Origin: JAMOBE01 sp039908285
GTDB lineage: Bacteria; Pseudomonadota; Alphaproteobacteria; Rhodospirillales; Rhodospirillaceae
DNA: 19,259 nt
Assembly (NCBI GenBank): GCA_039908285.1
Contig: JAMOBE010000069.1
Location: 1 to 19,259 of the forward strand
Direction of reading: 5' to 3'
The position numbers and the translations under genes are program-made. The notes beneath the pieces are model-generated. The model ran no database searches and had not been told where the DNA came from. It saw nothing but the letters and a program-made list of their open reading frames with translations. Positions 7,152 through 14,227 of the stretch are shown one piece after another. Each line of letters starts with the position of its first letter. The first letter of the stretch is position 1.

Positions 7152-7856
7152 ATGACGCCGCTCCCCCTGCCCTTCGGTGGCGACCGCCGGTGCCGGACTG
7201 TCGGGCTGCTTGGCGGCTCGTTCAATCCGGCCCACGCCGGGCACCTGTACATCAGCCTGGCCGCCCTGGCCAGACTCGGGCTCGACGAGGTGTGGTGGCT
7301 GGTGTCGCCGCAGAACCCCCTGAAGCCGCCGGCCGGCATGGCTCCCCTCGCCGAGCGACTCGCCGCCGCCCGTGCCCTGGCTCGCCACCCGCGCATCCGG
7401 GTCACCGACATCGAGTGCCGCTTCGCCTCCGTCCATACCGCCAACACCCTGAGGGAGCTGCGGCGCCGCTTTCCCCGGGTGCGATTCGTCTGGCTCATGG
7501 GGGCCGACAACCTGAAGCAGATCCCACGCTGGAAACACTGGCGGGAAATCTTTCGCAGGACCGCCATTGCGGTTTTCGCCCGCAGCCCATATTCTTGGGC
7601 GGCGCTGGCCGGCCGTGCCGCCCGGCGATACGTCCGGTGCCGCGTGGGGCCGTGGCGGGCTCATGGCATGGCGGCAAGGCAACCGCCGGCCTGGACCTTC
7701 CTGCCCATCCGCCCGCATCCGGCCTCGGCCACCCGGATCCGCGCCGCAGCCGCTGCCGGCGTTCCGAGTCAAGCAACAGGAGCATCCCATAAACAAGCCG
7801 GTCAGGATACCCTTCGACCCACGGGACATGGTGGGACTCATCGAGACTTCCCTTGA
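7152..7856 (+). CDS. nadD: Nicotinate-nucleotide adenylyltransferase
   Basis: NadD adenylates nicotinate mononucleotide to deamido-NAD in NAD synthesis. The product shows the nucleotidyltransferase motif GGSFNPAHAGHL near the N-terminus, WWLVSPQNPLK, FVWLMGADNL and the C-terminal HPASATRIR (the SxTxxR signature). The ATG at 7152 is preferred over the GTG at 7146, because the AGGA at 7139-7142 is well spaced only for the ATG. The family normally ends within about ten residues of the SATRIR motif. Here the frame runs about 37 residues further and overlaps the rsfS reading frame. That tail looks unlike the family, so a recent frameshift or lost stop near 7740 is possible. The enzyme core is complete. 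Confidence 0.92.
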   Translation: MTPLPLPFGGDRRCRTVGLLGGSFNPAHAGHLYISLAALARLGLDEVWWLVSPQNPLKPPAGMAPLAERLAAARALARHPRIRVTDIECRFASVHTANTLRELRRRFPRVRFVWLMGADNLKQIPRWKHWREIFRRTAIAVFARSPYSWAALAGRAARRYVRCRVGPWRAHGMAARQPPAWTFLPIRPHPASATRIRAAAAAGVPSQATGASHKQAGQDTLRPTGHGGTHRDFP

Positions 7857-8130
7857 CGATCACAAGGCCGAGGACGTGGTGGTCATCGACCTTGCCGGCC
7901 GGACCAGCATCGCCGACTACATGATCATCGCCAGCGGCCGGTCGACGCGGCAGGTGGCGGCCATGGCCCAGACCCTGCTGGAGACCCTGAAGGCCCACGG
8001 CACCCGGGCGACCGCCGAGGGCATGCGGGAGGCCGACTGGGTGCTGATCGATGCCGGCGACGTCATCGTCCACGTGTTCCGCCCCGAGGTCCGCGCCTTC
8101 TACAACCTGGAAAGGATGTGGACCGGCTGA
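7828..8130 (+). CDS. rsfS: Ribosomal silencing factor RsfS
   Basis: RsfS (RsfA, Iojap family) binds ribosomal protein L14 and blocks 50S/30S joining when nutrients are short. The sequence IETSLDDHKAEDVVVIDL, SIADYMIIASGRSTRQV, EGMREADWVLIDAGDVIVHVF and RAFYNLERMW is diagnostic of the whole domain. From the ATG at 7828 the product is 100 residues, slightly short, and the ATG has no clear ribosome-binding site. An AGGAG at 7778-7782 is placed 6 nt before an in-frame ATA (7789-7791). That start would add 13 residues and give a more usual length. The stop overlaps the rlmH start by one base (TGATG). The nadD frame runs through the 5' end of this gene. Confidence 0.93.
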   Translation: MVGLIETSLDDHKAEDVVVIDLAGRTSIADYMIIASGRSTRQVAAMAQTLLETLKAHGTRATAEGMREADWVLIDAGDVIVHVFRPEVRAFYNLERMWTG

Positions 8131-8615
8131 TGGACATCGTCCTGGCCGCCGTCGGCCGGGCGAAGGCCGGGCCGGAACGGGACCTGTTCGACGAGTACGC
8201 CCGCCGCCTCCGCTGGCCGCTGATCGTCAGGGAGGTGGAGGACCGACGGCCCCGCTCCGTCGCCGCCCGCTCCGTCGCCGAACGTGTCGCCCGCGAGGGG
8301 GAACTGCTGCTGGCCGCCCTGCCGGCCGGAGCCGTCGTGGTCGCCCTGGATGCCGCCGGAAAGCCCCTCACCAGCGAGGACTTCGCCCACCGCCTTGGCA
8401 CCTGGCGTGACCAGGGCGCCGCCTCGGTCGCCTTCCTGATTGGCGGCGCCGACGGCCATGGAGCCGCCGTGCGCGCCCGGGCCGACCTTACCCTATCCCT
8501 CGGCCCCATGGTGTGGCCCCACCTTCTGGTGCGGACCATGCTGGCCGAGCAGATCTACCGCGGACAGTGCATCCTCGATGGACACCCCTATCACCGCGGA
8601 CGCCAGCAGGACTGA
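8130..8615 (+). CDS. rlmH: 23S rRNA (pseudouridine-1915-N3)-methyltransferase RlmH
   Basis: RlmH is a SPOUT-class methyltransferase that modifies pseudouridine 1915 in helix 69 of 23S rRNA in the assembled ribosome. The 161-residue product shows the SAM-binding knot motif FLIGGADGHG and the C-terminal block LGPMVWPHLLVRTMLAEQIY followed by HPYHR, both typical. The ATG at 8130 shares its A with the rsfS stop (TGATG), indicating translational coupling. A GTG at 8118 would add four residues and is less likely. It closes the proA-nadD-rsfS-rlmH block and is convergent with the next gene. Confidence 0.95.
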   Translation: MDIVLAAVGRAKAGPERDLFDEYARRLRWPLIVREVEDRRPRSVAARSVAERVAREGELLLAALPAGAVVVALDAAGKPLTSEDFAHRLGTWRDQGAASVAFLIGGADGHGAAVRARADLTLSLGPMVWPHLLVRTMLAEQIYRGQCILDGHPYHRGRQQD

Positions 8616-8625
8616 CCCACGAAAG

Positions 8626-8669
8626 AATACGGTTCCCAGAAAATCCGTGGATTTTCTGGGAACCGTATT
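8626..8669. repeat. 44-nt near-perfect palindrome between rlmH and the zeta-like gene
   Basis: Two perfectly complementary 21-nt arms (8626-8646 and 8649-8669) are separated by only GT. The core is GGTTCCCAGAAAATCC. No T tract follows on either strand, so it is not a standard terminator, although it could form a stable hairpin in both converging transcripts. It is AT-richer than the flanking genes. It shares the core pattern TCCCAGRAA with the palindrome at 11550-11606. It may be a mobile-element footprint or a protected mRNA end. Confidence 0.85.
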
Positions 8670-8678
8670 GTCCCAATT

Positions 8679-8719
8679 CCGGCAGTTACACCTGGGGCAG
8701 TTACACCTGGGGCTGCCGG
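8679..8719. repeat. Tandem 15-bp direct repeat inside a 7-bp inverted repeat
   Basis: CAGTTACACCTGGGG occurs twice back to back (8683-8697 and 8698-8712). The pair is bracketed by CCGGCAG (8679-8685) and CTGCCGG (8713-8719), so a hairpin can present both copies in its loop. It lies 9 nt after the 8626-8669 palindrome and 17 bp downstream of the minus-strand stop codon. Its role is unknown. Confidence 0.75.
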
Positions 8720-8735
8720 ATTTGGGTTCAATCTC

Positions 8736-9056
8736 TCAGCCGCACCCCTCCACCTGGCGCCGGGCGGTCTCGTATAGGCCGACCATCGCCCTGCGCACGT
8801 CCCGCTCGCAGAGGGACCGCCGCCGTATCCGGAAGTCGCGGATGATCTTGCGAACCACGTCGGCATCGCCAGGTTCCTCAAGGTCGGCGAGGACCACCTC
8901 CTGGGCATATCTCTCGGCGTCGGCGCCGGCAAACCCCAGCTTCTCCGCCGCCCACAGCCCCAGCAGCCTGTCGCGTCGCGCGTCGATGCGGAAATCCAGC
9001 TCGCCGCGCCTGACGACGGCACCCTCACGCGTCGGACTCGTCCTTTGGGCGAACAC
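8736..9056 (-). CDS. ATPase inhibitor subunit zeta-like protein (DUF1476), divergent
   Basis: In alphaproteobacteria the zeta subunit inhibits rotation of F1-ATPase. The 106-residue product has the family core: DARRDRLLGLWAAEKLGFAG, AERYAQEVVLADLEEPGDADV and RKIIRDF. The GTG start at 9056 is supported by a strong AGGAGG seven bases upstream. The N-terminal segment that carries inhibition in Paracoccus-type zeta (an acidic FDDREKAFEAKFAHDEEL-like helix) is here replaced by FAQRTSPTREGAVVRRGEL, which is more basic. The protein may therefore be a paralogue with an altered or lost inhibitory role. That is inference from family memory. It stands alone, convergent with rlmH and 97 bp downstream of a stress-protein gene on the same strand. 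Confidence 0.8.
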   Translation of the reverse strand: MFAQRTSPTREGAVVRRGELDFRIDARRDRLLGLWAAEKLGFAGADAERYAQEVVLADLEEPGDADVVRKIIRDFRIRRRSLCERDVRRAMVGLYETARRQVEGCG

Positions 9057-9153
9057 GGTACACCTCCTGTCGGCATTAATCCCGATGAACAGAGGGAGCC
9101 GACGTCATGGAGTTTGGTCTTGTACCGGGTAAATCAAGAGACCCCTTACCAAA

Positions 9154-10023
9154 TCAGTGCTGCATGAGAATCGGGATGTCGGCGCCTTCCAGCACCTGGC
9201 GGGTGGCGCTGCCGAGGATGAACTCGGTCAGCGGCGCGACGCGGTGGGCCCCCATGACCAGCAGATCGGCCCCAACCTCGGCCACGGCCTTCAGCAGGCG
9301 CTTGCCGCCGAGATGGCGACGCCCCATGTGGGCGAATACCCGCGTTTCCACCGGGACGCCGTGGCACTCCAGATAGGAGGCCAGTTCCGGCACAACCGAA
9401 AGGGGGGTGCGCTCGCTGTCGGCGGTCAGGATGAACACCTTCTTCGCGAAGGGAAAGAAGTTGGTGGCACTGGCGACGGCGCGGGCACACTCGGCGCTGC
9501 CGTTCCAGGCGATGGCGATGACGTCGCCCATGACGGTGGGTGCCTTTTTCGGCACAACCAGAACCGGGCGACCGGTATCGAACAGCGCATAGATGGTCAT
9601 GCTGTGGGCGAGGTCGCGCCTGTTGGTGGGATGATTGACCACGATGAGGTCGTGGACGCGCCCGAGCCGCGTCATCACCAGATGCCGGCGGCCAACCTTT
9701 TCGATGAAGCTCGCCGACACGCCGTCCCGAGTCGGGCCGCTCTCCACGACCGCGATGCCATTGCGGCCGCAGAGATCATCGAAGACGCGGCGAGCGGCAT
9801 CGGACCGGCCCTGCGATGTCTTTTCGTGATCGCGGGCGAAGTCTTCCGCGAGTCGCGGGTTCATCCCCTCGCCGATGGCCGGCACCGAGGTCAGCGAATC
9901 GGGACGCACGTGCAGGACGTCGGCGTGAACCTTGAATCGCTGTACCACCTGGAAGGCCGTTGCGAGCGTTGCCGTGCTCGTCTCCGTCCCATCCAGGGAG
10001 ACAAGGATGCTCTTGATCGCCAT
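9154..10023 (-). CDS. Universal stress protein, tandem two-domain UspA type
   Basis: The 289-residue product is two UspA alpha/beta domains in tandem. The first starts AIKSILVSLDGTETS and runs to about residue 157; the second starts near DVIAIAWNGSAECARAV. The second domain carries a Gly-rich nucleotide-binding motif of the UspA type (VMGAHRVAPLTEFILGSATR), while the first has a degenerate version (LIVVNHPTNRRDLAHS). It is a soluble cytoplasmic protein, and family members help survival under stress or growth arrest. The ATG at 10023 has GGAAAGGG upstream. The gene is divergent from an MFS transporter across a 157-bp region with phased TCATAT motifs. Confidence 0.9.
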   Translation of the reverse strand: MAIKSILVSLDGTETSTATLATAFQVVQRFKVHADVLHVRPDSLTSVPAIGEGMNPRLAEDFARDHEKTSQGRSDAARRVFDDLCGRNGIAVVESGPTRDGVSASFIEKVGRRHLVMTRLGRVHDLIVVNHPTNRRDLAHSMTIYALFDTGRPVLVVPKKAPTVMGDVIAIAWNGSAECARAVASATNFFPFAKKVFILTADSERTPLSVVPELASYLECHGVPVETRVFAHMGRRHLGGKRLLKAVAEVGADLLVMGAHRVAPLTEFILGSATRQVLEGADIPILMQH

Positions 10024-10059
10024 GATCGCGCCCTTTCCGCCATCGATCGTCGCCGCATG

Positions 10060-10090
10060 TCATATGCGTGTCATATGCATATCATATTTT
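10060..10090. promoter_or_regulatory. Three TCATAT motifs at exact 11-bp spacing in a divergent control region
   Basis: TCATAT occurs at 10060, 10071 and 10082, each on the same face of the helix. The first two copies extend to TCATATGC, and the sequence between copies two and three is also self-complementary (ATATGCATAT). The array lies 37-67 bp upstream of the uspA-type start and 91-121 bp upstream of the MFS start. It is AT-rich in an otherwise GC-rich background. Helical phasing suggests an operator for an oligomeric regulator, an inference; the regulator is not in the window. Confidence 0.5.
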
Positions 10091-10180
10091 GTGTTGGCGG
10101 GGCGGGTCGTGTAAAGTGATGATGACGGGGAATTCGGGGTTGCCGTCGTTTATTTGCCAGGCGGGGAGGCCAATCGGGTC

Positions 10181-11467
10181 ATGCTGGATGCCAGATCGAT
10201 CGACCGCCGGCTGGTGGTCCTGGGGGCGGTGCTTGTCCAGTTGAGCCTCGGTGCCCTTTATGCCTGGTCGGTGTTCACGCCGGCGCTGAAGGCGGCGGGC
10301 TGGTCGAAGCTCGATACGCAGATCGTCTTTTCCGTCAGCCTCGCCGTGTTTGCAGTGACCATGGTCTGGGCCGGCAGCCGCATGCTGACGATCGGGCCGC
10401 GAGCCCTCGCCATGCGGGGGGGGCTGATTCTCGGGCTTGGCTACGTGCTGGCGGGGCTGTCCGGCGGCACCGGCTTCTGGGCGATTCTGGCCACCGTCGG
10501 AGTGATCGGCGGCATCGGCATCGGCCTCGCCTACGTGGTGCCCATCGCCGTAGGCATGCGGTGGTTCCCCGATCGCAAGGGGATGATCACCGGCATCGCC
10601 GTCGCCGGCTTCGGCTTCGGCGCCATGGGCTGGGTCAAGCTGGCCGACAACTGGGGCCAGCTCATCGCCCGGGTTGGACTCGCCGACACCTTCATCGTCT
10701 ATGGCATCGCCTTCGCGGTCCTGGTGAGCGTGGGCAGTATCTGGATGGTGTTCCCCATCGGCGGCTGGCTGCCGCCAGGCTACGTGCCGCCGCAGCCGAC
10801 CCAGGCCGCGACGTCCGGGGGGCGCGATTTCACCCGTGCCCAGATGCTGACGACGCCGCAGTTCTATCTGATCTTCGCGACCTTTGCCGCGTGCGCCGCC
10901 GCCGGCCTGATGGCCATCGGCCTGATGAAGCTCTATCCCATGGAGGCGCTGCAGGCCGCCGGCCGGTCCGCAGCCGAGGCCAGCGCCATCGCCAGCACCG
11001 CCATGGCGGTGGCCTTCAGCCTGGCCAACGGGATCGGCCGCATCGTCTGGGGCACGCTGAGCGACCGACTCGGCCGTCGGCTGGCGATCCTGATCATGGC
11101 GGCATCGCAGGGAGTGCTGTTCCTGTCGTTCACCACGATGGCCGGGAACGAGTACCTGCTCTATCTGGGCGCCGCCCTGATCGGCTTCAACTTCGGCGGC
11201 AACTTCGCCCTGTTCCCGACCATGACCGCCGATACCTTCGGCAACGCCAAGGTCGGCCAGAACTACCCGGTCGTGTTCCTCTCCTATGGCGTGGGCGGAA
11301 TCGCCGGCCCGATTCTCGGCGGCATGCTGGGGGACCTCGGCAATTTCCCGCTGGCGTTCTCGGCGTGTGGCGTGGCCTGCCTGGTCGGGGCGGGGTGCAT
11401 CTTCCTGGTCAGGCCGCCAAAGGTGCCGGAGCCGGTGCCGGTCCGCGAGCCCGCGCTGACGGCGTGA
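10181..11467 (+). CDS. MFS transporter, oxalate/formate antiporter (OFA) family
   Basis: The 428-residue product is a 12-helix inner-membrane carrier. The N-terminal half begins LVVLGAVLVQLSLGALYAWSVF, typical of the OFA family (OxlT-like), and contains YVVPIAVGMRWFPDRKGMITG. The second half has GRIVWGTLSDRLGRR, the MFS loop motif, and FNFGGNFALFPTMTADTFG with GPILGGMLGD. A Pro-rich cytoplasmic loop joins the halves and a short Pro-rich tail ends the protein. The ATG at 10181 follows GGGGAGG; an upstream TTG at 10154 is less likely. The substrate cannot be read from sequence; monocarboxylates or dicarboxylates are typical. The shared upstream region suggests co-regulation with the stress protein. 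Confidence 0.85.
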   Translation: MLDARSIDRRLVVLGAVLVQLSLGALYAWSVFTPALKAAGWSKLDTQIVFSVSLAVFAVTMVWAGSRMLTIGPRALAMRGGLILGLGYVLAGLSGGTGFWAILATVGVIGGIGIGLAYVVPIAVGMRWFPDRKGMITGIAVAGFGFGAMGWVKLADNWGQLIARVGLADTFIVYGIAFAVLVSVGSIWMVFPIGGWLPPGYVPPQPTQAATSGGRDFTRAQMLTTPQFYLIFATFAACAAAGLMAIGLMKLYPMEALQAAGRSAAEASAIASTAMAVAFSLANGIGRIVWGTLSDRLGRRLAILIMAASQGVLFLSFTTMAGNEYLLYLGAALIGFNFGGNFALFPTMTADTFGNAKVGQNYPVVFLSYGVGGIAGPILGGMLGDLGNFPLAFSACGVACLVGAGCIFLVRPPKVPEPVPVREPALTA

Positions 11468-11549
11468 CGACCGGCGTGAAGACCCGGGGGCGGGGGTGGT
11501 GGCCGCACGCGACCTGTCGCGGCCGCTGGCCGCAACCAAAAAAAGATTC

Positions 11550-11606
11550 GTATTGCTGATCCCAGGAATCTTCGCGGCGCGCGAAGATTCCTGGGATCAG
11601 CAATAC
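11550..11606. repeat. 57-nt perfect palindrome downstream of the MFS gene
   Basis: Two perfectly complementary 27-nt arms (11550-11576 and 11580-11606) enclose the loop GCG. Each arm contains GATCCCAGGAATCTTCGCG. On the minus strand a run of seven Ts follows the hairpin after five bases (11544-11538), a terminator-like arrangement, but no minus-strand gene nearby obviously needs one. On the plus strand it lies 82 bp after the MFS stop without a T tract. It shares a TCCCAGRAA core with the palindrome at 8626-8669. Confidence 0.88.
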
Positions 11607-11808
11607 AGTAGGATTGACGCGATCTGCGGATGACCTTCGCGGTACCGCGCCTGTTCAGGCGTGGTATGGCCGATCAACCGGTTGTTGAAAACGTCCTTGA
11701 TCAGAGCCCCATGGACCTGACCGGGCAGATTGGTTTCCGCAAATTCAGATTTTCTGATCTGGACGGAATTCGTTTCCGCCCTGTCCCGGGAAGCCTCTTG
11801 TCTGGCCG
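11597..11808 (-). pseudogene. Possible relic reading frame, unrecognised
   Basis: The 636-bp gap between the MFS gene and apbE holds no complete gene that I can support. On the minus strand a stretch of about 70 codons between stops reads like protein: it includes EFAETNLPGQVHGALIKDVF and RLIGHTTPEQARYREG, and ends at a TGA inside the palindrome at 11550-11606. There is no ATG with a ribosome-binding site at its head, and an in-frame TAA closes it near 11809. I do not recognise the family. It could be the decayed C-terminal end of a gene that once lay here. The remaining part of the gap (11810-12103) shows no clear feature. Confidence 0.22.
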
Positions 11809-12103
11809 TCGGTTATGGCTATGTTATCCCATTGGGAACCGTGGGAGCCAACCTGGCGGACGACCTCCAGCCTGCCCGTCCGGCCTCACCCACCCCGCAT
11901 GGCCCATCGTCAGAGAATGCATGGCTGATGAAGCGGAGGCTTGAAGGCGATCGAAATGCCTATTACCATTCCAAACTCCAAACTGTTCGGGAGGGTCGGT
12001 CGTCGACCGATTCCCCGAATGGGTTCGCGTCGCGGAGGCGTGCGGTTTCGTCGCGCGTCACCTCAAGTCTTTCCTGGCAACTGAAGAATAGGGACGCCGC
12101 TCC

Positions 12104-13102
12104 ATGACCATCACGATTTCCCGCCGTCGGGCCATCACGGTGTTCGCCGCCGCCGCCGGTCTGCCGCTGCTCCTGAAGGCCGGCAGCGCCCAGGCCCGGT
12201 TGATCCGGTGGGAAGGAACGACCCTGGGCGCGCCTTCGACCATCCAGCTCTACCACACCGATGAGGCCAAGGCCCGCGCCGCCATCGACGCCGCCATCGC
12301 CGAGTTGAACCGGTTGGAAGGCATCTTCAGCGTCTACCGCGCCGATTCGGCCATCTCGACGCTGAACCGCGAGGGGGCGCTGGACAACGCCGCGCCCGAG
12401 TTCATCGAACTTCTCACCCACGCGCTGGGGCTGGCCCGTATCAGCGATGGCGTCTATGACCCGACCATCCAGCCGTTGTGGCAGCTCTACTTCCGCCACT
12501 TCACCGCCGCCAGGATTGATCCGGAGGGCCCCTCCGACCGCGACCTGACGGCGGCCCTGGCGCTGGTCGGCTGGCAAGGAGTCGAGGTGGACGCCGAGCG
12601 CCGCCGCGTGGCCTTCGCCAGGCCCGGCATGGGGCTCACCCTCAACAGCGGTGCCCAGGGCTACATCACCGATCGCGTCGCCGCCGTCCTGCGCAGCCAT
12701 GGCTTCGACCGCATGCTGGTGGATCTGGGCGAGCCGCGGGCCATGGCGGCCAAGCCCGACGGCTCGGCCTGGCGAATCGGCATCGCCAATCCGGCCGATC
12801 CGACGCGGGCCATCACCGAACTCGACGTGGTGGACAGTTGCGTGTCCACCTCGGGTGGATACGGCACCGTCTTCGACGCCGCCGGCCGGTTCACTCATCT
12901 GATGGACCCCCGCACCGGCCGCACGGCGCCGGCCCACCTCGGCGTTTCGGTGGTGGCCGACACCGCCACCAGGGCCGACGGCCTGTCCACCGCCATGCTG
13001 CTGGCACCGGAGGAGCGTCGTCAGGCGATCCTCGCGGCCGCCGGGGGCTCGCTTGCGCTTTACGTCACGCCGCAGGGCGTCGTCAGCCGCGTGGAAGCCT
13101 GA
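12104..13102 (+). CDS. apbE: FAD:protein FMN transferase ApbE, Tat-exported (RnfF equivalent)
   Basis: ApbE splits FAD and attaches FMN through a phosphoester bond to a Thr in S/T-G-A-T motifs of target proteins such as RnfG and RnfD. The 332-residue product starts with a twin-arginine signal (SRRRAITVF at 6-14) and a probable cleavage site after AQA (about residue 31), which places it in the periplasm. Family motifs include LNRLEGIFSVYRADSAIS, SDGVYDPTIQPLW, LNSGAQGYITDRVA, VSTSGGYGTVF, HLMDPRTGR and the C-terminal metal-site region ATRADGLSTAMLL. It is followed after 5 bp by rseC and then rnfA, so it is probably the first gene of the operon and equivalent to rnfF of Rhodobacter capsulatus. 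Confidence 0.92.
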   Translation: MTITISRRRAITVFAAAAGLPLLLKAGSAQARLIRWEGTTLGAPSTIQLYHTDEAKARAAIDAAIAELNRLEGIFSVYRADSAISTLNREGALDNAAPEFIELLTHALGLARISDGVYDPTIQPLWQLYFRHFTAARIDPEGPSDRDLTAALALVGWQGVEVDAERRRVAFARPGMGLTLNSGAQGYITDRVAAVLRSHGFDRMLVDLGEPRAMAAKPDGSAWRIGIANPADPTRAITELDVVDSCVSTSGGYGTVFDAAGRFTHLMDPRTGRTAPAHLGVSVVADTATRADGLSTAMLLAPEERRQAILAAAGGSLALYVTPQGVVSRVEA

Positions 13103-13107
13103 TCGCC

Positions 13108-13614
13108 ATGAATGACACCGCCGACACCTACGTGGACGCCAGCGGGCGCAAGGTCGTCGAGGGAATCGCGCGCGTGGTGGCCCTCGAGGGCAGGACCGCG
13201 TGGCTCGAGCCCGAGCAGACCAGCGCCTGTGGCGGCTGCAAGTCGGCGGGGGTGTGCGGCGCCACGGGTAGTACGGCGAGCCGACTGCTGGCGCGGCGCT
13301 TTCCGCTCGACAACACCGCCGGCCTGACGGTCGGCGAGCGGATCGTGGTCGGCACCTACGAAGGCACGCTGCTGCAGGCATCGCTGATCGCCTACGCCCT
13401 GCCGCTGCTGATCATGATCGGCGCGGCGGTGACGGCGCAGGCGCTTACGGGAAGCGACGGCGCGTCGGCGGCGGGAGCCATCGGCGGCCTGGCGGTCGGC
13501 GTGGGTCTGGCCCGTCTCGGGGCCGGACGGCTGACGGCGCGGGGCGAACTGACACCGAGATTTCTCCGCCGCGCCTTCAACGAGGGGCCCGGCCAGGACT
13601 GTCATCTTGATTAA
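13108..13614 (+). CDS. rseC: RseC/SoxR-reducing-complex family membrane protein
   Basis: RseC-family proteins work with Rnf-type complexes; in E. coli RseC and Rsx keep SoxR reduced. The 168-residue product shows the family Cys cluster C-x2-C-x5-C (C41, C44, C50 in ACGGCKSAGVCG) in the N-terminal domain. Two membrane helices follow, SLIAYALPLLIMIGAAVTAQ and a Gly/Ala-rich segment starting near GAIGGLAVGVG. The ATG at 13108 lies 5 bp after the apbE stop. The open frame continues upstream into apbE, but that part is a shadow of it. The position between apbE and rnfA supports a role in assembling or connecting the Rnf complex. Confidence 0.88.
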   Translation: MNDTADTYVDASGRKVVEGIARVVALEGRTAWLEPEQTSACGGCKSAGVCGATGSTASRLLARRFPLDNTAGLTVGERIVVGTYEGTLLQASLIAYALPLLIMIGAAVTAQALTGSDGASAAGAIGGLAVGVGLARLGAGRLTARGELTPRFLRRAFNEGPGQDCHLD

Positions 13615-13634
13615 GGGTTGAGGGAATCGGTCAT

Positions 13635-14216
13635 ATGCAGGAACTTATCCTCCTGATGGTGGGAGCCGTACTGGTCAACAACATGATATTGGCCAGATTC
13701 CTCGGCCTGTGTTCGTTCATGGGGGTGACCACCCGGATCGACACGGCCGTCGGCATGGGCATGGCCACCACCTTCGTCATCACGGTATCGGCGGCCGGCA
13801 ACTGGGTCATCGAGTACGCTCTGCTGATACCCTATCACCTTGAATACCTGAGGACGGTGACGTTCATCCTGGTGGTGGCGGCGGCGGTGCAGTTCACCGA
13901 AATGTCGGTACGCAAGATATCCCCGCCGCTGTTCAAGATGCTGGGCATCTACCTGCCGCTGATCACCACCAACTGCGCGGTTCTCGGCGCCTCGCTGCTC
14001 AACGTCGAGGGCAAGTACGGCTTCCTCACCAGCTTCCTGTTCGCCTTCGCCTCGGCGTTCGGCTGGAGCCTGGTCATGGTCATCTTCGCCGGTCTGCGGG
14101 AGCGCATCGCCCTCAACAACGTGCCGGTCCTGATGGCCGGCCCGCCGATCGGCTTCGTCACCGCCGGCCTGCTGGCGCTGGCGTTCATGGGCTTTTCGGG
14201 TATCAGCACCAACTAG
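13635..14216 (+). CDS. rnfA: Rnf electron transport complex subunit A
   Basis: RnfA is an integral membrane subunit of the Rnf (ferredoxin:NAD+ oxidoreductase) ion pump, homologous to NqrE. The 193-residue product has about six membrane helices and the family features NNMILARFLGLCSFMG near the N-terminus, LGIYLPLITTNCAVLGASLL in the middle, and GLRERIALNNVPVLMAGPPI near the end. The Cys in GLCSFMG and the one in TTNCAVLG belong to the symmetric pair that binds an iron-sulfur centre with RnfE in Rnf/Nqr complexes. The ATG follows GAGGG about 11 nt upstream, 20 nt after rseC. Length is typical. Confidence 0.96.
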   Translation: MQELILLMVGAVLVNNMILARFLGLCSFMGVTTRIDTAVGMGMATTFVITVSAAGNWVIEYALLIPYHLEYLRTVTFILVVAAAVQFTEMSVRKISPPLFKMLGIYLPLITTNCAVLGASLLNVEGKYGFLTSFLFAFASAFGWSLVMVIFAGLRERIALNNVPVLMAGPPIGFVTAGLLALAFMGFSGISTN

Positions 14217-14227
14217 GAGGACTCCGC

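Noticed and set aside
11610..12103. Sigma-54 (-24/-12) promoter or NifA site before apbE
   Set aside because: No GG-N10-GC with a fitting TGGC/TTGC context and no TGT-N10-ACA was found by eye.
11963..13381. 472-codon minus-strand open frame opposite apbE and rseC
   Set aside because: It spans two well-supported plus-strand genes and shows no family motif; it is a GC-skew shadow.
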